Part shown: piece by piece, positions 43,789-52,938 of the stretch
Layout: every line of letters begins with the position of its first letter
How positions within the stretch are numbered: position 1 is the stretch's first letter
Assembly (NCBI RefSeq): GCF_001650725.1
Contig: NZ_LXVX01000012.1
Location: forward strand, 454,912-518,911
Source of the DNA: Sphingobium sp. TCM1
GTDB taxonomy: Bacteria; Pseudomonadota; Alphaproteobacteria; Sphingomonadales; Sphingomonadaceae
DNA: 64,000 nt
Direction: 5' to 3'
Notes under the pieces: model-generated
Told to the model about the DNA's origin: nothing
The model's database searches: none
Seen by the model: the letters and a program-made list of their open reading frames with translations, nothing else
Translations under genes and position numbers: made by a program

Positions 43789-46741
43789 ACCATTCCTCCA
43801 GCCGCATCAGCTGGTCATAATCACCATAATTGGCCACTTCCGGGTTGATCTCCGCGCGGAACGGGGCCGATCCCAGCAGATAATCGCTCGCCACCCCATC
43901 AAATTGTTCATGGGCATGGGCGGTGAAGGCGTCCGTGACGATCTTGTCGCGCTTGCCCAACGGATCGACCGGGCTTTCGCGATAGCCGAACTGGTCGCCC
44001 TTCTTGGCGAGCGACCAATATTCGAAATCGCCGGCGCTGGGCGCCGGTCCGAGACCGTCGAAGCCGCCCAGTTCAGCGATGACGCCAAGCAGTCCGAGTT
44101 GCAGCGCGAAGCCCGCCTTGACCTGCCGCGCGCTGGGCGGCTTGCCGGTCTTGTAGTCGATGATGCCGATGCGGCCGCCCGGCAGCCGATCGATACGGTC
44201 CGCCTTCCCCATCAACGTGACCCCGGCAACTTCGGCCCGGCCTTCCTGCTCGACCGCAACGATGGTGCGTCCTTCGGACTTGTCCCGCGCCACTTCGGCG
44301 GCGATCCAGCGGATCGCCTCGATCAGGCGCGGCTGCCAGAGGGCGCGCAGCAGCGGATGCACGTCCGGCCGTTCGAACATGGCCCTCGCCCGCGCTTCCA
44401 GGTCGGCCGGGTCGAACCTCTTTTCCTCTGCCCAGCGCTGAAGGATGTCATGCACGGCCGTACCGCGCCAGGCTGGTCCGGCATCGGCATCGACCGGATC
44501 CAGGCGCGCGAGGCGAAGGATGCGACGGGCATAGAAAGCATAGGGATCGGCCTTCAGCCGGTCGACGTCGGTGACGGGGATGACCCTGGGCCGCACCGCC
44601 AGGGGCGGCACCGGCGCGGGGCGCCGTTCGGGCCGGTGGCTGCCTGGACGGTCGATCGCCCGTGCCAGCAGGGCGTAGCGGTCCGCCGTCTTCCACTGCG
44701 CGCCCGCCATCGCCTTCAGCCGCAGCCAGAAGCGCGAGGCCACCGCCGGTCCGCCACTGCCACGCCGCGCGCGGGTGATGAGCACATTGGGCGCACCAAG
44801 CGCGCTGGCGAAATCATGGGCCGCAAGGCCGATGCGGCTTTCCAGGCCGGGAAGGCCCAGTTCCCGCCGCAAACGCGGCGCAAGCCAGGGGTCGGGCGCC
44901 GGCAGGCCCGGCCATGTTCCTTCGTTCAGGCCACCGAGGATCATGAGATCGGCCTGGGCCAGTTGTGCCTCGATCAGGCCGAGGATCGCGACGCGGGGAT
45001 GGCCGCCCTGGGGGGGGCGGACAGCGACGCCGCCGAGCATCTGTTCGAGCAATTGCGGAAGCGCGCGGATATCGGCCTGGCGCGGCCCTTCCGAAGCGAA
45101 AGCCTCCATCTCGGCCAGAATGTCCGCTGCGGCATGACCCTGATGCCCGGACCACACCATGTCGCCGGACAGGGCGCTCGCCTGGGTCCGGATCATCGCG
45201 AGTTGCCCGGCAAGATCCGAGGCGATCCGTGCGCCCTCCTCCAGCGGTTCAAGCAGGCTGCGCGCCTCGGGCCACCAGGCCCGCACCGCTTCGCGCAGTC
45301 GCCGGTCGCGATCATCCGGTCCGCGCGCCGCGAGCATGAGGTCGATGCCGACCAGCCCCGCCTGTGGGCGCGGCCCGCGCAGCAGCAGGTCAAGACCACG
45401 CACCCCCTCCAGCCAGGCGAGCCGCGCATCGCCCCGCATCACGAGCGGATGCTTGAGGAGCGTCAGCAGCGCAACGGGGGCGAAGCGTTCCGCCACGGCC
45501 TCCGCCATGGCGATCAGCAAGGTTCCCGGTGGCAGGCGCGACAAGGGCTGGCCGGCGGAATCATCCGCCACTATGCCCCAGCGCCGCAGATGGGCGGACA
45601 CGCGGGTCGCCAATTGGCGATCCGGCGTCACCAGCGCGGCCGTGCGCTCACGCGTTTCCACCGCCTCGCGCAGCGCGATGGCGATGGCCTGAGCTTCCTC
45701 GCCGGGGGCCGCGACCTCCAGCGCCTCCACGCCGGCCAGCGACCGGTCCGCCGTCTTGAGATCGCGCCAGCGGCCCGTCAGGCGCGGCGGCAGCATGGCG
45801 TTGGAGATATTGCGTCCGCGAACGGCGCGCGCATCATGCTCGCTGCCCCATCGCCATTGCGCCACATCGTCGCGAGTCACGCCCATACGATCCAGCAGGC
45901 GCTTGAGCGCATATTGCGGATGGGTTTCATGCGGCGCCGGTGACCGGCCGGTCAGTGGGTCCGGATCGAATGGGCCGATGGCTTCCCAGGCCGTCTCGTC
46001 CATATTCTGGTCAAGCCCGGCAAAGACCACCATGCCATCGGGCAGCTCCGCGACGCGGCGGAGCAACCGGGCGACCGCCGGCGCTGTGGTGGAAATGCCG
46101 GCCGCGACCACGAAGCCGGCGGGCGGCGCTTCTCGCCAGCGGGCAGCAAGCCGGTCGAACAGCCGGTTTCGCCGTTCGGCCAGGTCGATGCAGCCCAGTC
46201 GCGCAAGTTCCGCTGGCCAGCGCGACAACAATATCTCGAACAAGTTGAGCGACACCTGCCAGTGACTGGACAGTTCGGCCGACAGGTCGAGATTTCGGAG
46301 CGCATCCACGGGCAATTGCTCGACCTGCAACTGGTCGAGTACGCTGCCGAGCGCCTGACCCAGTTGCAGGGCGAGCGCGGCATCGGTGCCCGGCTTCACC
46401 TCCTGCACCAGGCGCGCGAGGATCATCTGGCGGCGGACGGGCGCAATAGCGGGCGCAATGGGATCGTCCTCGCCGAGCGGGTCGAGCGCCCCGCCGACCT
46501 GTTCGCCCAGATCAGGATCGCCGATCGTCACAAGGCGAGGGAGCAACAGGCCGCCGCCCGATTGCCGAACGAAGGCGTCGCGCACCGCCCTGACCGCGCG
46601 GTTACTGGACAGCAGGACCATCCCTTGCGCCAGGGTGCGGACGTCACCGCCATGACGCGCCAATATGCCTGTCACCAGCGCATCGGCGAAGGCGCGATGC
46701 GCTGGGATGGTATAAAGAGCGGGACGGCTCCGCTCACCCAT
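43769..46741 (-). CDS. addB: Double-strand break repair protein AddB
   Basis: Partner of AddA, 990 aa. The alphaproteobacterial form has no recognisable Walker A near the N-terminus (GMVLLSSNRAVRAVRDAFV takes that place), so it is probably not an active helicase. The middle has VAILGLIEAQLAQADLMILGGLNEGTWPGLPAPDPWLAPRLR, a family hallmark region. The C-terminal RecB-type nuclease domain has DPYAFYARRILRL, GTAVHDILQRWAEEKR and KADRIDRLPGGRIGIIDYKTGKPP. The start at 46741 overlaps the murU stop by 8 bp; upstream open frame is not conserved. Confidence 0.95.
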   Translation of the reverse strand: MGERSRPALYTIPAHRAFADALVTGILARHGGDVRTLAQGMVLLSSNRAVRAVRDAFVRQSGGGLLLPRLVTIGDPDLGEQVGGALDPLGEDDPIAPAIAPVRRQMILARLVQEVKPGTDAALALQLGQALGSVLDQLQVEQLPVDALRNLDLSAELSSHWQVSLNLFEILLSRWPAELARLGCIDLAERRNRLFDRLAARWREAPPAGFVVAAGISTTAPAVARLLRRVAELPDGMVVFAGLDQNMDETAWEAIGPFDPDPLTGRSPAPHETHPQYALKRLLDRMGVTRDDVAQWRWGSEHDARAVRGRNISNAMLPPRLTGRWRDLKTADRSLAGVEALEVAAPGEEAQAIAIALREAVETRERTAALVTPDRQLATRVSAHLRRWGIVADDSAGQPLSRLPPGTLLIAMAEAVAERFAPVALLTLLKHPLVMRGDARLAWLEGVRGLDLLLRGPRPQAGLVGIDLMLAARGPDDRDRRLREAVRAWWPEARSLLEPLEEGARIASDLAGQLAMIRTQASALSGDMVWSGHQGHAAADILAEMEAFASEGPRQADIRALPQLLEQMLGGVAVRPPQGGHPRVAILGLIEAQLAQADLMILGGLNEGTWPGLPAPDPWLAPRLRRELGLPGLESRIGLAAHDFASALGAPNVLITRARRGSGGPAVASRFWLRLKAMAGAQWKTADRYALLARAIDRPGSHRPERRPAPVPPLAVRPRVIPVTDVDRLKADPYAFYARRILRLARLDPVDADAGPAWRGTAVHDILQRWAEEKRFDPADLEARARAMFERPDVHPLLRALWQPRLIEAIRWIAAEVARDKSEGRTIVAVEQEGRAEVAGVTLMGKADRIDRLPGGRIGIIDYKTGKPPSARQVKAGFALQLGLLGVIAELGGFDGLGPAPSAGDFEYWSLAKKGDQFGYRESPVDPLGKRDKIVTDAFTAHAHEQFDGVASDYLLGSAPFRAEINPEVANYGDYDQLMRLEEWYGRDDG

Positions 46742-47444
46742 GGGCGAGCATCTGCTCCACCACCGGAATGGCGTGCGGCGTGCCGACGTCGAACCACAGC
46801 CCCTGATGCGCGACGCCGTAAAGCCGGCCCGCCTCCATCGCGCGGTTCCAGAAGATGTTGGTGGAGAAAGCGTCAGCGGGCGGATCGCGCAATATGGCGG
46901 GGGACAGGATCTGGACCCCGGTATAGACGAAGGGCGCAACGTGGGCGGGTTTGCGCCGGGTGAGTCGGCCGCTGGCGTCCATGTGGAAATCGCCGGGTCC
47001 CATGTGGCAGGTGGCGCGGGCCAGCGGAATGAGCAGAAGCAACGCGTCCATCCGCTCCGGATTCCAGAGCCGCTGCATCATGCCCAGCGTCTCCTGCGGA
47101 CCGTCGACCCACAGATTGTCGCTATTGGCGCATAGGAATGGCTGGTCGCCCAGCAGCTGCCGGGCCTGCATCAGGCCGCCGCCCGTCTCCAGCAGCTTGC
47201 CGCGCTCGTCGGAAATCACGAACTCCATCGGCCCCTTGCGCGCGCGCAGATGGGCTTCGACCGTGTCGGCGAGATAGTGGACGTTGACCACCACCTTGCG
47301 GATGCCGCCTGCCTCCAGCCGATCCAGCGCATGGTCCATCAGCGCCTTGCCCGCGACCTTCACCAGCGGCTTGGGCCGGGTGGCGGTGAGCGGACGCATC
47401 CGCTTGCCAAGACCGGCCGCCATCAGCATCGCCGTTTCGATCAT
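46734..47444 (-). CDS. murU: N-acetylmuramate-1-phosphate uridylyltransferase MurU-like
   Basis: Makes UDP-MurNAc from MurNAc-1-phosphate in the peptidoglycan recycling shunt, bypassing MurA. It is 236 aa. The nucleotidyltransferase signature is TAMLMAAGLGKRMRPLTATRPKPLVKVAGKAL, followed by VVNVHYLADTVEAHL and GLWFDVGTPHAI. It overlaps the kinase AmgK by 4 bp (ATGA), the gene order found in Pseudomonas and many alphaproteobacteria. Sugar specificity is inferred from that pairing. Confidence 0.88.
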   Translation of the reverse strand: MIETAMLMAAGLGKRMRPLTATRPKPLVKVAGKALMDHALDRLEAGGIRKVVVNVHYLADTVEAHLRARKGPMEFVISDERGKLLETGGGLMQARQLLGDQPFLCANSDNLWVDGPQETLGMMQRLWNPERMDALLLLIPLARATCHMGPGDFHMDASGRLTRRKPAHVAPFVYTGVQILSPAILRDPPADAFSTNIFWNRAMEAGRLYGVAHQGLWFDVGTPHAIPVVEQMLAHG

Positions 47445-48427
47445 GCGGGCGAAAACTCCTGGAGCGCATCATGGCGCTGGTCGGCCGGAATATTGGCGTC
47501 GAACCAGGCGGCCACCGGAGCGAGCGCCGGATGCGCCAGATCGCGCTCCAGCAAGCCCCACATCCGTGGCAGGTAGGACAGGTAGCGCGGCTTACCGTCC
47601 CGCTTCCACAGTCGCGTGAAGATGCCGATGATCTTGGCGTTGCGCTGCGCGCCGAGCACGGCATAGGCCGCGTCGAAATCATTGGGCGGCGACGCGAGCG
47701 CCTTGTAATGGGCGAGCATCGCGGCCTCCACCTCGGGCGGGACGTCGCGCCGCGCATCCTGCAACAGCGACACCAGGTCATAGGCGGGGTGGCCCGCCAG
47801 CGCGTCCTGGAAGTCCAGCAGGCCCAGGCCATGCGCGGCGGGCGGGTCGATCAGCATGATATTTTCGGCATGATAGTCCCGCAGCACGGTCACGACCGGG
47901 CTGGCCGACTGTTCCACGATCGGCAGCACCGCGTTCCAGGCGCGGATATAGGCCTGCTCGTCCACGGCCAGGTTGATGGCCGGGCAATACCATTCGGTCA
48001 GCAGGCCCACTTCGCGCTGATAGACGGCGCGGTCATAAGGCGGGAGATCGGCGGGCGGACGCCGATGCAAGGCAGCGAGCAGTTCCACAGCGCGGGTATA
48101 GACCGCCAGTTCATCCGCAGGCGCCGCGTCAATATGTTCCTTCAGCCGATGGTCGCCGAAATCCTCGATCAGCACCAGGCCTTCGTCAAGGTCATCCGCC
48201 AATATCCGGGGCGCGGCGAAACCGTCCGCGACCAGATGCCGCGCGATGGCGATGAAGGGGCGCGGGTCTTCATGGGGAGGCGGCGCATCCATCAGGACGG
48301 CGCGGCGCCCGCCATCGACGACGCGGAAATAGCGGCGGAAGGAGGCATCGCCAGCAAGCGGGACGATCGCGGCGCCCGGCCAGCCAGCCTTGGCCAGAAA
48401 ATCCGGCGCGGAAATCGGGGGGATCAT
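47441..48427 (-). CDS. amgK: AmgK-like anomeric MurNAc/GlcNAc kinase
   Basis: Phosphotransferase-fold kinase that makes MurNAc-1-phosphate for MurU. It is 328 aa. The APH-like motifs are GDASFRRYFRVV (nucleotide loop), LVLIEDFGDHRLKEHI, LRDYHAENIMLID (catalytic loop) and LLDFQDALAGHPAYDLVSLLQD (metal site). The start at 48427 overlaps the tsaE stop (ATGA); an ATG at 48439 would add four residues. With MurU this gives fosfomycin-tolerant cell-wall salvage in species that carry the pathway (family knowledge). Confidence 0.88.
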   Translation of the reverse strand: MIPPISAPDFLAKAGWPGAAIVPLAGDASFRRYFRVVDGGRRAVLMDAPPPHEDPRPFIAIARHLVADGFAAPRILADDLDEGLVLIEDFGDHRLKEHIDAAPADELAVYTRAVELLAALHRRPPADLPPYDRAVYQREVGLLTEWYCPAINLAVDEQAYIRAWNAVLPIVEQSASPVVTVLRDYHAENIMLIDPPAAHGLGLLDFQDALAGHPAYDLVSLLQDARRDVPPEVEAAMLAHYKALASPPNDFDAAYAVLGAQRNAKIIGIFTRLWKRDGKPRYLSYLPRMWGLLERDLAHPALAPVAAWFDANIPADQRHDALQEFSPA

Positions 48428-48867
48428 AGTTGTGACCATCGGTTCGTCCAAGCCTCCGGCACGTCCGCTGTCAAGCGTCGCGCGCCATCCGGTTCGATTG
48501 CGATGTGCAGGCGGAGACTATGCGGCCAGAGCGCCTCCCCCAGCCGATCGGGCCATTCCACGATCAGCAGGCTGTCCATCAGATAATCGCCCAGCGCCAG
48601 TTCCTGCGCCTCCGCCGGATCGTCGAGCCGATAGAGATCGACATGCGCGACCGGTAGCCGGACCTCCGGCAGGTCGTAGGGCTGGACGATGGCGAAGCTC
48701 GGACTGGGCGCCTCTCCTTCCAGCCCCAGCGCCGCCAAGATGCCGCGCGCCAGGGTCGTCTTGCCGGCACCCAACCCGCCTTCCAGCGCGATCACGTCGC
48801 CGATCCGCACATCGGCCGCGATTCGCCGGCCTAGATCGAGCATCGCGGTTTCGTCCGCCAGCTTCAT
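48424..48867 (-). CDS. tsaE: tRNA threonylcarbamoyladenosine biosynthesis ATPase TsaE
   Basis: ATPase of the t6A37 tRNA-modification complex with TsaB and TsaD. It is 147 aa from the ATG at 48867. Walker A is LEGGLGAGKTTLARGIL; APSPSFAIVQPYDL and VAHVDLYRLDDPAEAQELAL follow, and LLIVEWPDRLGEALW is the family tail. A GTG at 48882 would add 5 residues and overlap divL by 8 bp. It is coupled to amgK by an ATGA overlap. Confidence 0.94.
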   Translation of the reverse strand: MKLADETAMLDLGRRIAADVRIGDVIALEGGLGAGKTTLARGILAALGLEGEAPSPSFAIVQPYDLPEVRLPVAHVDLYRLDDPAEAQELALGDYLMDSLLIVEWPDRLGEALWPHSLRLHIAIEPDGARRLTADVPEAWTNRWSQL

Positions 48868-48874
48868 GTCCGTA

Positions 48875-51223
48875 TCAGCCACGCGGCAGCTCGATCACGA
48901 CCATGGTCCCCTTGCCCTTCTCCGATACGAGCTGGAGGGTGCCGCCATGGGCCTGGGCGAGTTGCCGGGCGAGTGGTAGGCCGATCCCCGCCTTGCTGCC
49001 GGCCCGCGCCTGCTCGGCCCGAGCGACCGGATCGAAGATCGCGCCCTGCTGGTCCGACGGGATGCCGGGACCATTGTCCGATATCACGATCCGGGCCTTG
49101 TCGATCCCGCCGTCGCCGTGGAGCAGGACGCGAGCGCCGCGGCTGCAATATTGCAGCGCATTTTCGAGGAGATGGTCGATGGCCTGACCGATCCGGCGGG
49201 CATCGCCCTGAACGCTGCCCAGCGAGGCTTCGATCTGCACGGCAAGGTCGATGCCCTTTGCCGATGCCTCGGCGCGCAGCCGGTCGGCGCTGGCCCTCGC
49301 GACGGTCGCGAGATCGACCGCGCTGCGATCGATCGGCAGCGTCCCCGCTTCCCCCTGGGTCAGGTCCAGAACATTGTCGATCAACATCGACAAGCGCCCT
49401 GTGCTCTGAAGGATACCGTCGACATAGTCCCTGGCGGACTCGCTCAATTCCCCCGCATAGCCCGCACTCATCATCTCGGCGAAACCGGCGATGGTGGTGA
49501 GGGGCGTCCGCAATTCATAGCTCATGTTGGTCACGAAAGCGGTCTTGATCTTGTCCGCCTGCTCCAGCGCCTCGTTGCGATCACGCAGCACCTGTTCGAC
49601 CCGGCGGCTGTCGGTCACGTCGAGCATGGTGAAGAGCGCGTTGCCGTCGGGCAGCGGGATGGCGGCGAATTCGAAGATGCGTCCGTCCGCAAAACCAACA
49701 TGGCCGACGCGCTGCTTGCGCTCCACCGTGGCGGCGCGGACCAGTTCGCGCACCAGGTTGGACTGCTGCGGTTTGGCGAGGCGCGACTGCACTTCGCGCA
49801 TCAGGTCGTCGATGCGCGGATGCGTGGCCAGCATCTCCTCATTGGCGCCCCAGATGGTGCGGAACCGGCTGTTCCACATTTGCAGGCGTCCATCGGCGGA
49901 AAAGACGCCGATCGATTCGAACAGATTGTCGAAGGTCGCGGTACGGACCCGCAGCAGCGTGTCGCGCGCGCTCGACAGTTGCACCTGTTCGGTACGATCC
50001 TCGAAGATGAGCAGCAGCCCGCCGTCGGGCAGCGGCTGCGCATAGACGCGCAGATGCGTGCCGTCCTGCAACAACCAGTTTTCCTCGATCGGTTCGGGCG
50101 ACAGGAACCAGTTGCGCCGCTCCGTCCGCCAGGCCGGGAAATCGCGATGCTCGGGCAACCGCCGCGCGTCGCGCATCTCGTCCAGAACACGCTCGAACAG
50201 CGGGGCGTCCGCCAGCGACTCCTGCCGCAGCCCGAAAAGGCTGATGAAGGGCTGGTTCCAGAAGCGCAGCGCCCGATCCGGGCCGAACCGCGCCACCCCC
50301 GCGGAAAGCCGGTCCAGCAGGTCGCGTTGCGCCGCTTCGAGGCGGCGATGCTCCACCCGCGCCTGTTCCAGTTCATGCTGGTCGACCGCATAGCCGGCGA
50401 TGCCCGCTTCCCCCAGCGGAACGTCGACGACGCGCATCGTCCGGCGCTCGCCTTTGATGGTGGCGGGAACCATGCGTTCGACCAGTTCGTCCCGCGCCAT
50501 GGCGTCGGCCGCTGCGGCTTCCGGCGGCACGCCGCCGACCGATTCGACCAGTTCCACGCCCTGCATGATGACGTCGCGGGCATCCACCCCATCGACTGCG
50601 CGGACATAGGCGCTGTTGACCAGGCTGAGTCGCAGGTCGGGTGTGCGGTGCCACATGGGGAAGGGCGCGGCTTCGACCAGTCCCGCGAGCGCCTCCAGCG
50701 CGTCGCGCAACTGCTCGACCTGCGTCGTCAGCCCCTGGATTTCCTTCTGGCTGTCGGTCGCGTCGAAAATCCACAGCACGACGCCGCCGCTTTCGGCCAG
50801 CCCCGGTCCGGCCGGCGCGCCGCGCACCAGCAACAGACGCGACGACCCCAATCCCCGCACCGGCAGCGCAAAGCTCTTGCCGGCGCGTTGCGCCGACGCG
50901 ATTTCCTGCGCCAGCAGCGCCGCGTCATCCGGCTCCAGTCCGCCATCGGCCGCAGTCAGTTCCGACACGAAGGCGGGCACGCGCGGCTTGGCCAACCATT
51001 TTGCAAGTCGGTCGGCGGCTTCCAGCCGCCCATCGGGATGAATGATGATGGGCGCGGCCGGCGCCGACGCCAGCAGCACCGTCAACCGATCCAGCTTTCC
51101 TTGCGCCTGCGTGCCTTCGCGGCGCATCCGCTGGCCGCTGGTCAGCGCCCATAATGCCGCGCCGAGCCACACGGCCAGCACGACCCCCAATATGATGGCA
51201 GCGACGGGCGACAGCGTCGTCAT
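48875..51223 (-). CDS. divL: DivL-type PAS sensor pseudo-histidine kinase with Tyr in place of phospho-His
   Basis: 782 aa. A single N-terminal membrane helix (AAIILGVVLAVWLGAALWAL) is followed by several PAS-like regions: PAAPIIIHPDGRLEAAD, a central one near 190-280, QRDLLDRLSAGVARFGPD and ESIGVFSADGRLQMWN. The dimerisation motif reads FVTNMSYELRTPLTTIAGF, with Tyr569 (codon at 49517-49519) where kinases carry His. The ATP domain is intact: DHLLENALQY (N-box), DNGPGIPSDQQG (G1) and GIGLPLARQLAQAHGG (G2). Caulobacter DivL also has Tyr here and regulates CckA-CtrA cell-cycle signalling with DivK. The divL-tsaE-amgK-murU-addB-addA-trxA order supports the assignment. Confidence 0.9.
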   Translation of the reverse strand: MTTLSPVAAIILGVVLAVWLGAALWALTSGQRMRREGTQAQGKLDRLTVLLASAPAAPIIIHPDGRLEAADRLAKWLAKPRVPAFVSELTAADGGLEPDDAALLAQEIASAQRAGKSFALPVRGLGSSRLLLVRGAPAGPGLAESGGVVLWIFDATDSQKEIQGLTTQVEQLRDALEALAGLVEAAPFPMWHRTPDLRLSLVNSAYVRAVDGVDARDVIMQGVELVESVGGVPPEAAAADAMARDELVERMVPATIKGERRTMRVVDVPLGEAGIAGYAVDQHELEQARVEHRRLEAAQRDLLDRLSAGVARFGPDRALRFWNQPFISLFGLRQESLADAPLFERVLDEMRDARRLPEHRDFPAWRTERRNWFLSPEPIEENWLLQDGTHLRVYAQPLPDGGLLLIFEDRTEQVQLSSARDTLLRVRTATFDNLFESIGVFSADGRLQMWNSRFRTIWGANEEMLATHPRIDDLMREVQSRLAKPQQSNLVRELVRAATVERKQRVGHVGFADGRIFEFAAIPLPDGNALFTMLDVTDSRRVEQVLRDRNEALEQADKIKTAFVTNMSYELRTPLTTIAGFAEMMSAGYAGELSESARDYVDGILQSTGRLSMLIDNVLDLTQGEAGTLPIDRSAVDLATVARASADRLRAEASAKGIDLAVQIEASLGSVQGDARRIGQAIDHLLENALQYCSRGARVLLHGDGGIDKARIVISDNGPGIPSDQQGAIFDPVARAEQARAGSKAGIGLPLARQLAQAHGGTLQLVSEKGKGTMVVIELPRG

Positions 51224-51350
51224 TCGACCGCCCCCCTTTTCTGCTGAACCTGCCCGACCCTGTTCATAATCGGCACCGACCTATCGCATGTCGGGCGCAG
51301 CGGGAAGCGGGCGATCGAAAGATTTGCGTTCGCAACGGCGAAGCGCGAGC

Positions 51351-51387
51351 AAAAAGGGGGAAGACGTTGCAGCCTTCCCCCTTTTTT
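51351..51387 (-). terminator. Rho-independent terminator of ahcY
   Basis: AAAAAGGGGGAAG (51351-51363) and CTTCCCCCTTTTT (51374-51386) form a perfect 13-bp stem with a 10-base loop, starting 7 bp after the ahcY stop on the minus strand and ending in a run of T in that direction. It is symmetric, so it may also stop transcription in the other direction. It separates ahcY from the divL run. Confidence 0.9.
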
Positions 51388-51393
51388 ATCGTC

Positions 51394-52803
51394 TCAGTAG
51401 CGGTAATGATCCGGCTTGAACGGCCCTTCGACCGGCACTCCGATATAGTCAGCCTGCTTCTGGGTCAGGGTGCTGAGCTTCACGCCCAGCTTTTCCAGAT
51501 GCAGCGCGGCGACCTTCTCGTCCAGATGCTTGGGCAGCACATAGACTTCATTCTTGTATTCGCCCGACTTGGTCCACAGTTCGATCTGGGCCAGCACTTG
51601 GTTGGTGAAGGACGAGGACATGACGAAGCTGGGATGGCCGGTGGCGCAGCCCAGATTGACCAGGCGCCCCTTGGCGAGAACGATGATCTTCTTGCCGTCG
51701 GCGAATTCGACTTCGTCGACCTGCGGCTTGATCTCGGTCCACTTCTGGTTGTTGAGCGCCGCGATCTGGATCTCGCTGTCGAAATGGCCGATATTGCAGA
51801 CGATCGCCATATTCTTCATCTCGCGCATATGGTCGAGCGTGATGACGTCGGCATTGCCGGTGGCGGTGACGAAGATGTCGGCGCGCTTGGCAGCTTCTTC
51901 CATGGTCACGACTTCATAGCCTTCCATCGCGGCCTGGAGCGCGCAAATGGGATCGACTTCGGTCACGAGGACGCGGGCGCCGCCGTTGCGAAGCGAAGCG
52001 GCGCTGCCCTTGCCGACGTCGCCGAAACCGGCGACGCAGGCGACCTTGCCGGCCAGCATGACGTCAGTGGCGCGACGGATGGCGTCGACCAGCGATTCCT
52101 TGCAGCCGTAGAGATTGTCGAACTTCGACTTGGTGACGCTGTCGTTTACGTTGATCGCCGGGAAGGGAAGCTTGCCCTTCTTGGCAAGCTCATAGAGGCG
52201 GTGAACCCCGGTCGTCGTTTCTTCCGACACGCCCTTGATGGCCTTGACCGTCTCGGTCAGGTAGCCGGGACGCTCGGCCAGGAAGCGCTTGAGCGTCGCG
52301 ACGAAGATTTCCTCTTCCTCGTTGGTCGGGGTGAAGAGTTCCTCCCCGGCTTCGACGCGGGCGCCCCAAAGCGCAAACATGGTGGCGTCGCCGCCATCGT
52401 CCAGGATCATGTTGCAGGTCGTATCACCCCAGTCGAAGATGCGGATGACATAGTCCCAATATTCTTCCAGCGTCTCGCCCTTGACGGCGAAGACCGGGAT
52501 GCCGCGCGCGGCGATGGCGGCGGCGGCATGGTCCTGGGTCGAGAAGATGTTGCACGAGGCCCAGCGGATTTCCGCGCCCAGGTCGGCCAGCGTCTCGATA
52601 AGGACAGCGGTCTGGATGGTCATGTGCAGCGAACCGGTGATGCGGGCGCCCTTGAGCGGCTGTGCAGCGCCGAATTCGGCGCGCAGGGCCATCAGGCCGG
52701 GCATTTCGGTTTCGGCGATCTCGATCTCCTTACGGCCGAAGCCGGCCAGGCCGATGTCGGCGATCACATAATCCTGCGCCAGGGTGGCGGGTGCAGTGGC
52801 CAC
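51394..52803 (-). CDS. ahcY: S-adenosylhomocysteine hydrolase
   Basis: Hydrolyses S-adenosylhomocysteine to adenosine and homocysteine, keeping methylation running. It is 469 aa, NAD-dependent. [41 protein letters not shown] and the NAD-binding [18 protein letters not shown] are present, plus [17 protein letters not shown] [19 protein letters not shown] and the C-terminal PFKPDHYRY. The start codon is GTG at 52803 with GGAGA seven bases upstream. A strong intrinsic terminator follows the stop. An AT-rich palindrome 102 bp upstream may bind a methionine-cycle repressor. Confidence 0.98.
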   Translation of the reverse strand: MATAPATLAQDYVIADIGLAGFGRKEIEIAETEMPGLMALRAEFGAAQPLKGARITGSLHMTIQTAVLIETLADLGAEIRWASCNIFSTQDHAAAAIAARGIPVFAVKGETLEEYWDYVIRIFDWGDTTCNMILDDGGDATMFALWGARVEAGEELFTPTNEEEEIFVATLKRFLAERPGYLTETVKAIKGVSEETTTGVHRLYELAKKGKLPFPAINVNDSVTKSKFDNLYGCKESLVDAIRRATDVMLAGKVACVAGFGDVGKGSAASLRNGGARVLVTEVDPICALQAAMEGYEVVTMEEAAKRADIFVTATGNADVITLDHMREMKNMAIVCNIGHFDSEIQIAALNNQKWTEIKPQVDEVEFADGKKIIVLAKGRLVNLGCATGHPSFVMSSSFTNQVLAQIELWTKSGEYKNEVYVLPKHLDEKVAALHLEKLGVKLSTLTQKQADYIGVPVEGPFKPDHYRY

Positions 52804-52905
52804 GAGCGTGTCTCCGTTGGTCTAGATTGTGTCCACGCCGACGGCTCAATCCGACGACGATATGGACCGGTCATTACCAAGGGGCCGATGCCAAGGCAAC
52901 TCAAT

Positions 52906-52921
52906 ATAAAGTTTTCTTTAT
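52906..52921 (-). promoter_or_regulatory. AT-rich palindrome upstream of ahcY (candidate SahR-type operator)
   Basis: ATAAAG-TTTT-CTTTAT is a perfect 6-bp inverted repeat around a 4-base centre, inside an otherwise GC-rich intergenic region, 102 bp upstream of the ahcY GTG. ArsR-family SahR repressors of methionine-cycle genes in proteobacteria use AT-rich palindromes; the exact match to the alphaproteobacterial consensus is from memory and unverified. It could also be a weak terminator for the upstream yqgE gene. No sahR gene is in the window. Confidence 0.45.
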
Positions 52922-52938
52922 GTACCTCCTAAGAGGGA

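Noticed and set aside
33271..45943. Very long antisense reading frames opposite secA (33271-35091), addA (41458-43179) and addB (43904-45943)
   Set aside because: They are rich in Arg, His, Gly and Gln, have no recognisable domains, and lie opposite well-conserved genes. This is the usual effect of high GC third positions.
52804..52938. SAM or SAH riboswitch upstream of ahcY
   Set aside because: I see no conserved SAM/SAH riboswitch core blocks; the only structured element is the short AT-rich palindrome.
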